Shown here: positions 1 through 9,037 of the stretch, piece by piece
How the letters are laid out: each line of letters begins with the position of its first letter
Position numbering within the stretch: position 1 is the first letter of the stretch
Assembly: GCF_902829295.1 (NCBI RefSeq)
Contig: NZ_CADEPL010000024.1
Coordinates: 1 to 52,042 of the forward strand
DNA: 52,042 nt
Source of the DNA: Vogesella oryzae
Lineage (GTDB): Bacteria; Pseudomonadota; Gammaproteobacteria; Burkholderiales; Chromobacteriaceae
Direction: 5' to 3'
Program-made: the position numbers and the translations under genes
Notes under the pieces: generated by a model
Database searches by the model: none
What the model was told of the DNA's origin: nothing
What the model saw: only the letters and a program-made list of their open reading frames with translations

Positions 1-65
1 CCGTGAAACGCCTCAGCGCCGATGATAGTGCAGATACCTGTGTGAAAGTAGGACACCGCCAGACT
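1..65 (+). rRNA. rrf: 5S ribosomal RNA, 3' end (partial)
   Basis: The first ~65 bases match the 3' half of bacterial 5S rRNA: a GTGAAACGCC-like block, then AGCGCCGATGATAGTG, a short variable helix, GAAAGTAGG and a final CGCCAGA. The 5' half lies outside the window. The 3' end is approximate because its pairing partner is not visible. An rRNA operon therefore ends at the left edge. Confidence 0.93.
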
Positions 66-75
66 CCCCCACAAG

Positions 76-106
76 AAGCCCAGCTTGAGAGATCAAGCTG
101 GGCTTT
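76..106 (+). terminator. Rho-independent terminator of the rRNA operon
   Basis: A perfect 13-bp stem (76-88 with 93-105) closes a GAGA loop directly downstream of the 5S rRNA. The T-tract is short (CTTTGTGCTTT). Confidence 0.85.
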
Positions 107-181
107 GTGCTTTGGAGTGGGGAAAGCGGCCGCCCGCGAGACGCCGCTCATCCTGTGCTGACGACATCCTCCCCGAACGCT

Positions 182-199
182 GCGGCCAACGTTGGCCGC
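182..199. repeat. Head-to-head pair of the GCGGCCAAC 9-mer
   Basis: An 18-bp perfect palindrome formed by GCGGCCAAC (182-190) and its reverse complement (191-199). The same intergenic palindrome recurs at 2735-2754 and 14493-14512. It has no T-tract, so it is not a classical terminator. Confidence 0.9.
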
Positions 200-214
200 C
201 ACCTACCCTTACCG

Positions 215-244
215 CCAAACAGAAAGCCCGCATACGCGGGCTTT
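215..244 (-). terminator. Rho-independent terminator of the Nudix gene
   Basis: A 9-bp stem (223-231 with 236-244) with an ATAC loop lies 20 bp past the stop of the minus-strand Nudix gene. Read on the minus strand it is followed by CTGTTT. Confidence 0.75.
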
Positions 245-263
245 GGTGTTTATAGGGTTGGCA

Positions 264-1145
264 CTAGCGTATCGCTACGTCTGCTCCGGCAGGGTAGCGT
301 ATGTGGTTTAACACTTCTGTTACTTGAAGTTCATCATCTTGCCAGTAGCCCAGACGTGACAGGCAGTCAATGCAAACCAGGGCGGCGTCGCTCATGAATT
401 GACCATTGATAATGTGTTGTTCGACCTCCGCCAAGGGCATCAGGATGTGCGCCTCAACTTCGCCATCCTGATTTACCGGAATCTCGTTCTGGTTAAGCCA
501 CACGTCAAAAACATGCAGCCACTCGCGGTGCAGACCACGGATAACCGGTCGCTCGGCAAATAGCAGTGATTGTGGCGGCAGTAATTCCAGCTTGGAGGCC
601 GGAATGCCGGCCTCTTCCCAGCCTTCACGCTCCAGTGCGATCTGCAAGGTTTCACCAGCGGCAATTCCGCCACCCATGAGATTATCAAGTCGATTGGGTG
701 CCACATCCTTGAACGGGCTGCGCTTGCCTATCCACATGTGGATTTCGCCATCAGGCATGCGAGTCAGACCGTTAAGGTGAACAGCACGGCTGGTCAGGCC
801 TAGTGGACGGAAGGCGGCACGTTCCATTTCGAAACAGGGGGTGCCATCCTGGAAGTAGGCCATGAATTTTTCATTGCGCCAGCCATTGAGCCATCCGGCA
901 TCACGCCATGCGTTAGCGGCTGCGGCAAGCAATTGACTGCGGCTGGCGAAATCATCCGCGCTGCGGAGGGCATGCAGTGCTCCTTGCTCGTAGTGGAAAA
1001 GCGTCGGGAAGTCGCTATGCAGCCGCTGTAGCCACTGCTGGTTGACATAGCCCAGCTGCTCGCCTGCGACATAGAGTGGCACAAAACCGGTTTTGTCGTA
1101 CTCGATCATCTGCTTTAAAGCTTCGGCGACTGCTCGCACTTGCAT
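264..1145 (-). CDS. Nudix hydrolase with N-terminal DUF4743-type domain
   Basis: A 293-residue soluble protein. Residues ~1-125 resemble the DUF4743 domain that precedes Nudix domains in the thiamine-pyrophosphokinase-related/YJR142W-type family. The Nudix box is at ~159-181 and is complete: GGG-IAAGE followed by REGWEEAGI, which supplies the metal-binding glutamates. Family knowledge: such enzymes hydrolyse nucleoside-diphosphate-linked compounds; those with this N-terminal domain are linked to oxidised thiamine diphosphate derivatives. The exact substrate here is inferred, not shown. It is monocistronic, transcribed toward the 5S gene, with its own terminator. The ATG at 1145 is the first in frame. 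Confidence 0.85.
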   Translation of the reverse strand: MQVRAVAEALKQMIEYDKTGFVPLYVAGEQLGYVNQQWLQRLHSDFPTLFHYEQGALHALRSADDFASRSQLLAAAANAWRDAGWLNGWRNEKFMAYFQDGTPCFEMERAAFRPLGLTSRAVHLNGLTRMPDGEIHMWIGKRSPFKDVAPNRLDNLMGGGIAAGETLQIALEREGWEEAGIPASKLELLPPQSLLFAERPVIRGLHREWLHVFDVWLNQNEIPVNQDGEVEAHILMPLAEVEQHIINGQFMSDAALVCIDCLSRLGYWQDDELQVTEVLNHIRYPAGADVAIR

Positions 1146-1651
1146 GATTTGCCCATCGTGTATTCAACGAAGGCGACATCTTACGGACAAAATGGCATTG
1201 GGTGGATGACCGGGCTAGGTTTAACGGTATTTTGTGAATTATTGTGATGGCACTGTTGCGTGTAAGACATGCAAAGGTGTAGCGAAATAGCCGTTGTGGT
1301 TTATGGTGACGTAATGCGGTAGCAAGTGAATTAGGCCATTTGTGATCGGATTGTCCGACATTAGTTAATCCAGCCCGTAGCGCTTGTCTGAAACGATATT
1401 TATCGGGCTTATCCTGTCGCACTAGCCGACATATCCATGTCGGCAAGCATATGAGGCCAAAATTAAGACTGCTGCCGCTGGAATTCGGCAAAGATGAGAG
1501 GGTGGGGCTACATCACACGCGAGAGCATGCACCGGGAACCGGCCAGTTGAGGCCGCGGTTCGTTGCCATCCAGAGTGCAAGGAGGCGCGGCAATACGCTG
1601 ACTACGCAACTGCGGTACCGCAAAAACATGCAGGGTCCGGAATCGTCAGGC
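1146..1651. other. Gene-free interval
   Basis: About 500 bp between the Nudix start and the tRNA-Arg terminator. It is AT-richer than its surroundings and has a small hairpin with GCCGACAT/ATGTCGGC arms near 1430. I see no convincing coding region or RNA gene. It presumably holds the Nudix promoter. Confidence 0.5.
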
Positions 1652-1689
1652 GGAAAAGACAAACGCCTTGCGTGTAGACCGCAAGGCGT
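1652..1689 (-). terminator. Rho-independent terminator of tRNA-Arg
   Basis: A 10-bp perfect stem (1663-1672 with 1680-1689) with a 7-nt loop. On the minus strand it is followed by a T-rich run (TTGTCTTTT). It lies 8 bp beyond the tRNA 3' end. Confidence 0.85.
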
Positions 1690-1696
1690 GAGATGG

Positions 1697-1773
1697 TGGC
1701 GTACCCGACTGGAATCGAACCAGCGACCTTCAGCTTCGGAGGCTGACACTCTATCCAACTGAGCTACGGGTAC
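1697..1773 (-). tRNA. tRNA-Arg (anticodon CCG), CCA encoded
   Basis: The minus strand folds as a 77-nt cloverleaf. The acceptor GTACCCG pairs with CGGGTAC; the anticodon stem TCAGC/GCTGA encloses the loop CTCCGAA (anticodon CCG, codon CGG); the T arm contains GGTTCGATTCC; discriminator G is followed by CCA. Confidence 0.95.
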
Positions 1774-1927
1774 AAGCCGAGGCGGCAATATAGCTTATGC
1801 GCATCATTGCGTCCAGTATCCATTGCGTTGGCGCAAACTTGCATCAGCTGCGTTTTGCCTCGCAAATAGCCTTTGCGTATAATTTCCCTATTTGCAATGT
1901 CATTATTATTCATCAGGTGAGGCTGGA

Positions 1928-2665
1928 ATGAGCAACGAAACCAAAGCCCCGAGTCAGATAGTCGGCATTCTGCTGGGTGTTGTCGTGTTGGTAGTGGTAG
2001 CGATCTATCTGCTGGCCAAGTTGGCAACCAGCGGCTTCGACGTCAATGCGGAAGTGATGACCAAGGAGGCTGTTGCGGCCCGCCTGAAACCGGCTGGCGA
2101 ATCTGTTGCCAGCGATGCCCCTCCGGGCATGAAAACCGGCGAGCAGGTATTCAAGGCGATCTGTATTACCTGTCACGGCGCTGGCCTGGCGGGTTCGCCG
2201 AAGTTTGGTGATGCCGGCGCGTGGGGGCCACGTGTTGCCAAGGGCTGGGATATGCTGGTCGATCACGCCCTGCATGGCTTCAATGCCATGCCGGCCAAAG
2301 GGGGCGCAGCTGACCTGACCGATGACGAAGTTAAGCGTGCGGTTGCCTATATGGGCAATGCCGGTGGCGGCAAGTTCACCGAACCGCCGGTCGGTGGTGC
2401 CGAAGCCGGTGCTGCCTTGGATCCTGCTGTGGTCGGCAAGAAAATCTATGAAAGCGTGTGCGTTGCCTGTCATGGCTCCGGTGCCGCTGGTGCCCCGAAG
2501 TTTGGCGACAAGGCCGCCTGGGCTCCGCGTTTGCAGCCGGGTCTGGACGAAGTGCTGAAGATTGCTACCAAGGGTCTGAATGCCATGCCGCCTAAGGGTG
2601 GGTTCACCGGTTCCGATGCCGAATTCAAGGCCGCTGTCGAATACCTGACCAACGCCGCCAAGTAA
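1928..2665 (+). CDS. Membrane-anchored dihaem c-type cytochrome (cytochrome c5 family)
   Basis: A 245-residue electron-transfer protein. One N-terminal membrane helix (~10-33, LGVVVLVVVAIYLLA) anchors it with the bulk in the periplasm. Two homologous cytochrome c modules follow, each with a CXXCH haem site (CITCH and CVACH) and a downstream NAMP methionine motif (NAMPAKGG, NAMPPKGG) supplying the axial ligand. The two modules are near-duplicates. In Neisseriales, proteins of this type carry electrons to terminal oxidases; that role is inferred. The start at 1928 has GAGG upstream and places the helix at the N terminus; an upstream in-frame ATG at 1892 would add 12 residues with no function I can see. 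Confidence 0.92.
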   Translation: MSNETKAPSQIVGILLGVVVLVVVAIYLLAKLATSGFDVNAEVMTKEAVAARLKPAGESVASDAPPGMKTGEQVFKAICITCHGAGLAGSPKFGDAGAWGPRVAKGWDMLVDHALHGFNAMPAKGGAADLTDDEVKRAVAYMGNAGGGKFTEPPVGGAEAGAALDPAVVGKKIYESVCVACHGSGAAGAPKFGDKAAWAPRLQPGLDEVLKIATKGLNAMPPKGGFTGSDAEFKAAVEYLTNAAK

Positions 2666-2682
2666 GCCGAAGTCAAATCCAG

Positions 2683-2709
2683 AACGCCGCGAATCTTCGC
2701 GGCGTTTTT
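2683..2709 (+). terminator. Rho-independent terminator of the cytochrome gene
   Basis: A GC-rich stem (2683-2692 with 2697-2706, AACGCCGCGA arm) is followed by TTTTT, 18 bp after the cytochrome stop codon. Confidence 0.9.
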
Positions 2710-2734
2710 GTTTTGGTCCCCAGGATTTTAAATC

Positions 2735-2754
2735 TGCGGCCAACGTTGGCCGCA
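2735..2754. repeat. Head-to-head pair of the GCGGCCAAC 9-mer
   Basis: A perfect 20-bp palindrome made of T-GCGGCCAAC and its reverse complement, in the 3'-3' intergenic space between the cytochrome and rep. No T-tract follows. Confidence 0.9.
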
Positions 2755-2773
2755 ACGCCGGGCAGGACCGGGC

Positions 2774-4795
2774 CTACGAGGCGTCGCCACCTTTCTGTAC
2801 CTTGCTGTCCAGGGTGGCCATCAGTCCTGCCAGCCGGCTCTTGCCCTCGTTCTTGCTGACAATGGGCTCGGCGCCTTTCTTGCCGAAATGGCGCAGGTCG
2901 TCGCCGCTGATTTCGGCGATGAAACGTGATGGCTCCACAAACAGCCATTCTCCCCCGCGACGGCGTTTCACGCAGTAGGTCAGTGTCAGGCTGCGCTGGG
3001 CTCGGGTGATGCCGACATACATCAGGCGACGTTCTTCTTCCACCATGCCGTTATCGACCGATTCGCTGTGCGGCAGGATGCCTTCCTCGCAGCCAACCAG
3101 GAATACGTGCGGGTACTCCAGCCCCTTGGAGGCATGCAAGGTGGACATGTGTACCGCGTCCACCTCGCCTTCGTCGCGGCCTTCCAGCATGGTGATCAGC
3201 GCGATGGTCTGGGTCAGCTCCAGCAGGTTCTTGCCATCCTGCTCGCCCTTGCGCTGCAGCCAGGCCACCAGCTCGAACACGTTTTTCCACTTGCTCTCCG
3301 CCGCCTTGGGACTGTCCTCGCTATCGTATAGCCATGCCTCATAGCCGATGGCTTTGAGCATTTCCATCACCAGTTCGCCCGGCGCTTCGCGCAGGGCGCG
3401 GTAGGTCAGGCTGTTGATGAAGCGGCAGAAGTCGGTAAGCGGTGCCAGCTGGGCGGCGTTGACTTGCAGCTGGAAGCCTTCCTCGTGCGCGGCGGCAAAC
3501 AGGCTGCAGTTGCGCTGCCCGGCCCAGCTGCCCAGCTTTTCCAGCGTACCGGCGCCGACTCCGCGCTTGGGCGTGGTCAGCGCGCGGATGAAGGCCGGAT
3601 CATCGTCCGGATTGCACAACAGGCGCAGGTAGGCCAGCACATCCTTGATTTCCGGCTTGTCGTAGAAACTCTGCCCGCCGGCCATCTGGTAGGGGATGCG
3701 CTGGTTGCGCATGGCCTGCTCGAATACCCGCGACTGGTAGTTGCCGCGGTAGAGGATGGCGTAGTCCTTGAACTCGGTGCGATGCTCGAACTTGTGCGCC
3801 AGCAGCCGTTGCACCACCACCTCGGCCTCGTGTTCCTCGTCCTTGCACATTACGGCATGGATCTGCTCGCCCAGCCCCAGCTCGCTCCACAGCTGCTTTT
3901 CGAACAGCTTGGGGTTGTTGGCGATTACCGAGTTGGCCGCACGCAGAATACGCGCGGTGGAGCGGTAGTTCTGCTCCAGCTTGATCACCTTCAGTCGCGG
4001 GAAGTCGTGCTGCAGCAGGCGCAGGTTTTCCATATTGGCGCCGCGCCAGGCATAGATGGACTGGTCGTCATCGCCCACCGCGGTAAACATGCCGCGCTCG
4101 CCGGTCAGCAGCTTCACCAGCTGGTACTGGCAGGTGTTGGTGTCCTGGTATTCGTCGATCAGCAGATAGCGCAGCTTGTGCTGCCACTTCTGCAGCACCT
4201 CGGCATTGCTGCGCAACAGCTCCACCGGCAGGCGGATCAGGTCGTCGAAGTCCAGCGCCTGGTAGGCGGTCAGCGTGGTCTGGTAGGCGATATAGGTGGT
4301 GGCGGCCACGCGGTCGAATTCGTCCGCCGCCGCCAGCAGCGCGGCATCCGGGCCGAGCAGGTCGTTCTTCCACAGCGAGATGCGGCTCTGCACCTTGCGT
4401 ACCTCGTCCTTGTGGGTGGACTTCAGGATGTCGGCGATGATCTTGGCGGCATCATAGCTGTCCAGAATGGAAAACTGCGTCTTGTAGCCGAGGTGCGGCG
4501 CTTCCTGGCGCAGAAACTGCATGCCCAGCGAGTGGAAGGTGGACACGGTGATGCCCTTCAGCTCGCGGCTGTCCATCAGCTTGCCGACGCGCTCCAGCAT
4601 TTCGCGCGCCGCCTTGTTGGTAAAGGTGATGGCGGCGATATTGCGGGCGTCGAAGTTCGCCTCGCGGATCATGTAGGCGATCTTCTGCGTGATCACCCGC
4701 GTCTTGCCGGAGCCGGCACCGGCGAGCACCAGCAGCGGGCCGTCCAGCGACTGGATGGCGGCGCGTTGCTGCGGGTTGAGTAAGGCAAGGGACAT
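2774..4795 (-). CDS. rep: ATP-dependent DNA helicase Rep
   Basis: A superfamily 1A 3'-5' DNA helicase of 673 residues, the length I recall for E. coli Rep, and alignable along its whole length. Visible motifs: Walker A AGAGSGKT (~26-33), TFTNKAA (Ia), STFHSLG, DEYQDT (II), GDDDQSIYAWRGA (III), EQNYRS (IV), TLHASKGLE (V) and YVGITRAQ (VI). Known role: clears protein roadblocks ahead of replication forks and helps restart. It is divergent from apaH with a ~150-bp spacer. One GCGGCCAAC 9-mer lies inside it, coding Ala-Ala-Asn. Confidence 0.95.
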   Translation of the reverse strand: MSLALLNPQQRAAIQSLDGPLLVLAGAGSGKTRVITQKIAYMIREANFDARNIAAITFTNKAAREMLERVGKLMDSRELKGITVSTFHSLGMQFLRQEAPHLGYKTQFSILDSYDAAKIIADILKSTHKDEVRKVQSRISLWKNDLLGPDAALLAAADEFDRVAATTYIAYQTTLTAYQALDFDDLIRLPVELLRSNAEVLQKWQHKLRYLLIDEYQDTNTCQYQLVKLLTGERGMFTAVGDDDQSIYAWRGANMENLRLLQHDFPRLKVIKLEQNYRSTARILRAANSVIANNPKLFEKQLWSELGLGEQIHAVMCKDEEHEAEVVVQRLLAHKFEHRTEFKDYAILYRGNYQSRVFEQAMRNQRIPYQMAGGQSFYDKPEIKDVLAYLRLLCNPDDDPAFIRALTTPKRGVGAGTLEKLGSWAGQRNCSLFAAAHEEGFQLQVNAAQLAPLTDFCRFINSLTYRALREAPGELVMEMLKAIGYEAWLYDSEDSPKAAESKWKNVFELVAWLQRKGEQDGKNLLELTQTIALITMLEGRDEGEVDAVHMSTLHASKGLEYPHVFLVGCEEGILPHSESVDNGMVEEERRLMYVGITRAQRSLTLTYCVKRRRGGEWLFVEPSRFIAEISGDDLRHFGKKGAEPIVSKNEGKSRLAGLMATLDSKVQKGGDAS

Positions 4796-4947
4796 GGGCT
4801 GTCGTCAATCTTTCATGGTTAGCGCGCATTGTAGTGCCAGCAGGCGGGGGAGGCCATGCGCGCGACGGCGGGGCGGGCAATCCAGTATCATTCTTTGGCG
4901 GCACGGCTCAGGCCAAGGTTGGCCGCAATGACTGACAGGAAAACAAT

Positions 4948-5769
4948 ATGGCCACCTATGCGATTGGTGATTTGCAGGGCTGTTTTACCCCCTTCATGGC
5001 GCTGTTGCGCCAGATCGAATTCAACCCCGGCCGCGACACCTTGTGGCTGACCGGGGATCTCGTCAACCGCGGCCCGGAATCGCTGCAGACCCTGCGTTGG
5101 GTATTCGAGCACCAGGACAGCGTGCAGACGGTGTTGGGCAATCATGATCTGCACCTGCTGGCGGTGGCCGAAGGCTACGGCAAGGTGCATGCCGACGATA
5201 CCATCCAGTCGGTGCTGGATGCCGGCGATGCCAAGGTGCTGCTGGAATGGCTGCGCTGCCAGCCGCTGATGATCTACGAGCAGGGGTTTGCCATGGTGCA
5301 TGCCGGCCTGCTGCCGGAGTGGAGCGTCAAGAAAGCGCTGCGGCTGGCAGAGGAAGTCGAGGACGAGTTGTCCGGCAAGCACCACCGCACTTTCTTTTCC
5401 AAGCTGTACGGCAACAAGCCCACCCGCTGGCAGGATGACCTCAAGGGCATGGACCGGTTGCGCATGATCGTCAACGTGATGACGCGCATGCGCTTCATCA
5501 CCCGCGACGGCGAGCTGGACCTGGCTTACAAGGGCGAGCTGGACGGCGCGCCGGAGAACCTGATCCCGTGGTTTGAGGCGGCCAACCGCCGCAGTGTGGA
5601 TACCCCCATCGTCTGTGGCCACTGGTCGGCGCTGGGGCTGATGCTGACGGAGGACGTGCTGGCCATCGACAGCGGTTGCCTGTGGGGCGGCAGCCTGACC
5701 GCAGTGCGGCTGGAAGATCGCGAAGTGTTCTCGCTGCCGTGCCAGGCTTACCGTGAAGTAATGAAATAA
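4948..5769 (+). CDS. apaH: Symmetrical bis(5'-nucleosyl)-tetraphosphatase (Ap4A hydrolase)
   Basis: A 273-residue calcineurin-like metallophosphoesterase that cleaves diadenosine tetraphosphate into two ADP. Metal-binding motifs are in the right order: GDLQGC (7-12), GDLVNRGPES (~37-46) and GNHD (~65-68), followed by the conserved histidines MVHAG and CGHWSALG. Full length compared with E. coli ApaH. It is monocistronic here, whereas in enterics it is in an operon with ksgA. An AGGA sequence precedes the start codon. Confidence 0.96.
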   Translation: MATYAIGDLQGCFTPFMALLRQIEFNPGRDTLWLTGDLVNRGPESLQTLRWVFEHQDSVQTVLGNHDLHLLAVAEGYGKVHADDTIQSVLDAGDAKVLLEWLRCQPLMIYEQGFAMVHAGLLPEWSVKKALRLAEEVEDELSGKHHRTFFSKLYGNKPTRWQDDLKGMDRLRMIVNVMTRMRFITRDGELDLAYKGELDGAPENLIPWFEAANRRSVDTPIVCGHWSALGLMLTEDVLAIDSGCLWGGSLTAVRLEDREVFSLPCQAYREVMK

Positions 5770-5797
5770 AGGTTGGCCGCAGCAAGCGGCCAACCTT
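5769..5797 (+). terminator. Hairpin of inverted GCGGCCAAC 9-mers after apaH
   Basis: A 12-bp perfect stem (5769-5780 with 5786-5797) with an AGCAA loop overlaps the apaH stop. Both arms contain the 9-mer. It probably acts as a terminator although the following T-run is weak (CTTGTC). Confidence 0.7.
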
Positions 5798-5805
5798 GTC
5801 GCCAA

Positions 5806-5836
5806 GGAAAAAGCCCCGCTCGCTGAGCGGGGCTTT
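5806..5836 (-). terminator. Rho-independent terminator of dctA
   Basis: A 12-bp stem (AAAGCCCCGCTC arm, 5810-5821 with 5825-5836) has a T-run on the minus strand (CTTTTTCC), 20 bp past the dctA stop. It could work in both directions. Confidence 0.88.
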
Positions 5837-5855
5837 GGCTTGCCGGCATACCGGT

Positions 5856-7181
5856 TTAGCGCAGTTCTTCTGCTACCTCGGTGGCCAGGTGCGGTGCCTG
5901 GGCCGGGATGATGCTGGCGATCGGGGTCGGGTTGGCCAGCTCGCGCTGCAGCTGGGCGGTATCCAGCGATTTCTCCCATTTGGCGACGACCACGGTGGCG
6001 ACAGCATTGCCGATCAGGTTGGTCAGCGCGCGGGCTTCGGACATGAAACGGTCGATGCCCAGGATCAGCGCCAGGCCGGCTACCGGAATATCCGGCACCA
6101 CGGCCAACGTGGCGGCCAGGGTGACGAAGCCGGAACCGGTCACGCCGGCGGCGCCCTTGGAGGTCAGCAGCAGCACGCCGATGATGGTCAGCTCCTGGGT
6201 CAGGCTCAGGTCGATATTGCAGGCCTGGGCGATGAAGATCGCGGCCATGGTCAGGTAGATCGAAGTGCCGTCGAGGTTGAAGGAGTAACCGGTCGGTACC
6301 ACCAGGCCGACCACCGGCTTGGCACAGCCCAGTTGTTCCAGCTTGGTCATAAGGCGCGGCAGTGCCGATTCGGACGACGAGGTGCCGAGCACGATCAGCA
6401 ATTCTTCCTTGATGTACTTGATCAGCTTCCACACGCTGAAGCCGCTGGCGCGGGCGATGGAGCCCAGTACCAGACCGACGAACAGCACGCAGGTCAGGTA
6501 GAAGCTGCCCATCAGTGCCGCCAGCTGGGTCAGGCTGCCCACGCCGTATTTGCCGATGGTGAAGGCCATGGCGCCGAAGGCGCCGATCGGGGCCAGCTTC
6601 ATGATGAAGCCGATGACCGCGAACAGCACGTGCGACACCTTCTCGAAGAAGTTCAGTACCGGTTTGCCGGACTGGCCCATCAGCGACAGGCCGGCGCCGA
6701 ACAGAACCGAGAACAGCAGCACCTGCAGGATCTCGCCATCGGCAAAGGCGCCGACCACGCTGTTCGGGATGATGTGCATCAGGAAGTCGACGGTGCTCTG
6801 GTCCGCCGCCTTCTCGGTGAACTTGGCGATGGCGCCGGTATCCAGCGTGGCCGGATCGACGTTCATGCCGGCACCCGGCTTGAGTACGTTGACCACTACC
6901 AGGCCGATGGCCAGTGCCAGCGTGGTGACGATTTCAAAGTACAGCAGCGCCTTGCCGCCGACGCGGCCAACCTTCTTCATGTCTTCCATACCGGCAATGC
7001 CGACCACGATGGTGCAGAAGATGATCGGGGCGATCATCATCTTCACCAGACGGATGAAGGCGTCGCCCAGCGGTTTGAGTTTGGCGCCGAATTCCGGCAT
7101 GAAATGGCCGACGGCGATGCCGAGAATGATGGCAACGACCACCTGGAAATACAGGCTGTGATGGATTTTTTTGGCTGACAT
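5856..7181 (-). CDS. dctA: C4-dicarboxylate:cation symporter DctA
   Basis: A 441-residue inner-membrane transporter of the DAACS/glutamate-symporter family that imports succinate, fumarate and malate with protons or sodium. Features: N-terminal [17 protein letters not shown] helix, [18 protein letters not shown], serine-rich re-entrant loop [25 protein letters not shown] and the second hairpin [13 protein letters not shown], all family hallmarks. The start at 7181 is preceded by GGAG and gives the usual length; the frame stays open for 96 further codons upstream, but that part is arginine-rich non-membrane sequence and I reject it. Single gene with its own terminator. Confidence 0.95.
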   Translation of the reverse strand: MSAKKIHHSLYFQVVVAIILGIAVGHFMPEFGAKLKPLGDAFIRLVKMMIAPIIFCTIVVGIAGMEDMKKVGRVGGKALLYFEIVTTLALAIGLVVVNVLKPGAGMNVDPATLDTGAIAKFTEKAADQSTVDFLMHIIPNSVVGAFADGEILQVLLFSVLFGAGLSLMGQSGKPVLNFFEKVSHVLFAVIGFIMKLAPIGAFGAMAFTIGKYGVGSLTQLAALMGSFYLTCVLFVGLVLGSIARASGFSVWKLIKYIKEELLIVLGTSSSESALPRLMTKLEQLGCAKPVVGLVVPTGYSFNLDGTSIYLTMAAIFIAQACNIDLSLTQELTIIGVLLLTSKGAAGVTGSGFVTLAATLAVVPDIPVAGLALILGIDRFMSEARALTNLIGNAVATVVVAKWEKSLDTAQLQRELANPTPIASIIPAQAPHLATEVAEELR

Positions 7182-7324
7182 AGCGCTCTCCGTGTATTGG
7201 GCAGTCGGGCTGCCTTGTCTTGCTCGCTTGGCGCGATCATGCGCGGCGAGGGGAGAGCGCAAAATTGGGAATTTCCCGATTGGGGAAAGCCGCATTGCGG
7301 AAAACCCGCATGCGGCGTGCCGGC

Positions 7325-8092
7325 TCAGGCGTCGGCGGAAAGGCCGAGTGCGGCGGCGATGGCCTGGCGCGAGCCGTCGGACAGCGCGAAGCGGCTGGCG
7401 TCGGCGGCGGGCAGCGGCGCGGTGTAGCTCAGCTCCACCACCATGGCGCGGGTGGACAGGATCGCCCACAGGCTCTGGCCGAAGCTGGTATCACCGGCAT
7501 AGGCGGCGGTGGCGCAGTAATGTCCACCGGGTGACACGTAGCGGATCGCCACCGGCTGCACGCTGGCGCCGGCCAGCCGCGCCGCCTCGAACAGTGACGG
7601 CTTGAAAGGCAGCAGGCCGGTGCCGTCCGAGGTGGTGGCTTCCGGAAACACCGCCATGCAGTCGCCGTCATGCAGTGCGCTGGCCAGCTGCTGGTTGACG
7701 CGGCTGGCATCGCGGCGATTGCTGCGGTCGATGAACAGCGTGCCGGCGCTCTTGATCAGGAAGCCGGCCACCGGCCAGTCGCGCAGTTCTTTCTTGGCCA
7801 CGAAGCGCGACACGGTGACGCTGTTGAGCGCAAAGATATCCAGCCACGACACATGGTTGGCCACCACCAGCGTATGCGGCGGGTAGATGGCAGCCGGCGC
7901 GGCACCATGCACTTTCACCTTGATGGCCAGGATGTGCAGCAGCTGTTGCGACCAGCGCTGGGTGATGACGGCTTTCTCCGGCTGCGACAGCCGCGGATAC
8001 AGCCGGGCAATGGTGATGACGCCGTGGCACAAGTGCAGGGCAAGGCGGCCAAGGCGGAGCAGGCGGATAGGCAGGGAAGTGGTCTGGTGCAC
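7325..8092 (-). CDS. plsC: 1-acyl-sn-glycerol-3-phosphate acyltransferase (PlsC family)
   Basis: A 255-residue phospholipid-biosynthesis acyltransferase acting at the inner membrane. Motif I NHVSWLD (HX4D, ~79-85) is the catalytic pair; a GTLFIDRS block and FPEATTSDG (motif III) bind glycerol phosphate. A hydrophobic N-terminal stretch suggests membrane association. It lies 58 bp downstream of mutM on the same strand, so the two may be co-transcribed. Close paralogues acylate other lysolipids (ornithine lipid OlsA type), so the substrate is an inference. Confidence 0.88.
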   Translation of the reverse strand: MHQTTSLPIRLLRLGRLALHLCHGVITIARLYPRLSQPEKAVITQRWSQQLLHILAIKVKVHGAAPAAIYPPHTLVVANHVSWLDIFALNSVTVSRFVAKKELRDWPVAGFLIKSAGTLFIDRSNRRDASRVNQQLASALHDGDCMAVFPEATTSDGTGLLPFKPSLFEAARLAGASVQPVAIRYVSPGGHYCATAAYAGDTSFGQSLWAILSTRAMVVELSYTAPLPAADASRFALSDGSRQAIAAALGLSADA

Positions 8093-8150
8093 GGTAATGA
8101 CGGTTCGCGGACAGTTAATGGCAGTGTAACGTGATTAGGTGGCAGCCGTT

Positions 8151-8966
8151 TTACAGCGGCTGGCAGTGCGGGCAGAAGCAGGTGCTGCGCTGCCCCTGGC
8201 GGATTTCCAGGATCAGCGTGCCGCAATCGTGGCACGGCAGCTCGCGGCGACCGTAGACCTTGTAGCTTTGCTGGAAGTAGCCGGGCTTGCCGCTGGCGTC
8301 CATGAAGTCGCGCAGCGTGCTGCCGCCGGCCTCGATAGCGCGGGCCAGCACCGCCTTGATCTCTGCGGCCAACCGGTCGCACTCCTCGCGACTGAGCGAG
8401 TTGGCCGCGCGCGCCGGATGAATGCCGGCGTAGAACAGTGACTCGTTGGCGTAGATATTGCCCACCCCCACGACCACATGGTTATCCATGATCAGCAGCT
8501 TGATGGCGCTGCCCTTGCGACGGCTGGCGGCAAACAGTACGCCGCCATCGAAGGCGTCAGACAGCGGTTCCGGCCCCAGGCTGGCCAGCAGCGGATGCGC
8601 CTCGGCCGGTCCCTGCTGCCACAGCATGGCACCAAATCTGCGCGGATCGCGATAGCGCAGAACCGTTTGCCCCAGCTCGATGTCTACATGGTCATGCTTT
8701 TCCGGTGGGGTGCCCGGCGCGACGAAGCGCAGGCTGCCGGACATGCCCAGGTGCAGCAGCAGCGTGCCGTGCTCGAAGTCCACCAGCAGGTATTTGGCGC
8801 GGCGGCTGACGCTGCGCACCCGACGTCCGGCAAGGTTGGCCGCCAGCTCCGGCGGAATCGGCCAGCGCAGGCGGGCGTCACGCACGATCACCTGTCGCAC
8901 GGTGGCGCCTTCCAGTTGTGGCGCGATACCGCGGCGCGTGGTTTCGACTTCTGGCAGTTCGGGCAT
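8151..8966 (-). CDS. mutM: Formamidopyrimidine-DNA glycosylase
   Basis: A 271-residue base-excision repair enzyme that removes 8-oxoguanine and formamidopyrimidines and nicks the strand. The mature N terminus must be Pro2-Glu3 (PELPEVET), so the start is 8966 although an upstream in-frame ATG exists at 8981. Also seen: H2TH region [13 protein letters not shown] and the C-terminal zinc finger C-X2-C...C-X2-C (CHDCG ... CFCPHC). Three copies of the 9-mer lie in it, a dense cluster for a repair gene. Divergent from the TPR lipoprotein gene with a 71-bp shared upstream region. Confidence 0.96.
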   Translation of the reverse strand: MPELPEVETTRRGIAPQLEGATVRQVIVRDARLRWPIPPELAANLAGRRVRSVSRRAKYLLVDFEHGTLLLHLGMSGSLRFVAPGTPPEKHDHVDIELGQTVLRYRDPRRFGAMLWQQGPAEAHPLLASLGPEPLSDAFDGGVLFAASRRKGSAIKLLIMDNHVVVGVGNIYANESLFYAGIHPARAANSLSREECDRLAAEIKAVLARAIEAGGSTLRDFMDASGKPGYFQQSYKVYGRRELPCHDCGTLILEIRQGQRSTCFCPHCQPL

Positions 8967-9037
8967 GGCGGGAGTTGGCATGATTAACGTTAAGGGCGTG
9001 GTATTCTCCCCGCCTGTGATGAATACAGGTTCTGTGC

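Noticed and set aside
182-199. Palindrome as a transcription terminator or CRISPR repeat
   Set aside because: No T-tract, and the copies are isolated pairs rather than a spaced array; treated as part of the 9-mer repeat.
3464-4783. Long plus-strand frame (439 codons) antisense to rep
   Set aside because: A GC-rich shadow frame; rep on the minus strand is unmistakable.
5796-7178. Long plus-strand frame antisense to dctA
   Set aside because: Composition is that of a reverse-frame shadow (His/Gln-rich) and dctA is clearly real.
7182-7469. N-terminal extension of dctA
   Set aside because: The open frame upstream of 7181 encodes Arg/Ala-rich sequence without membrane character; GGAG before 7181 and family length support the shorter gene.
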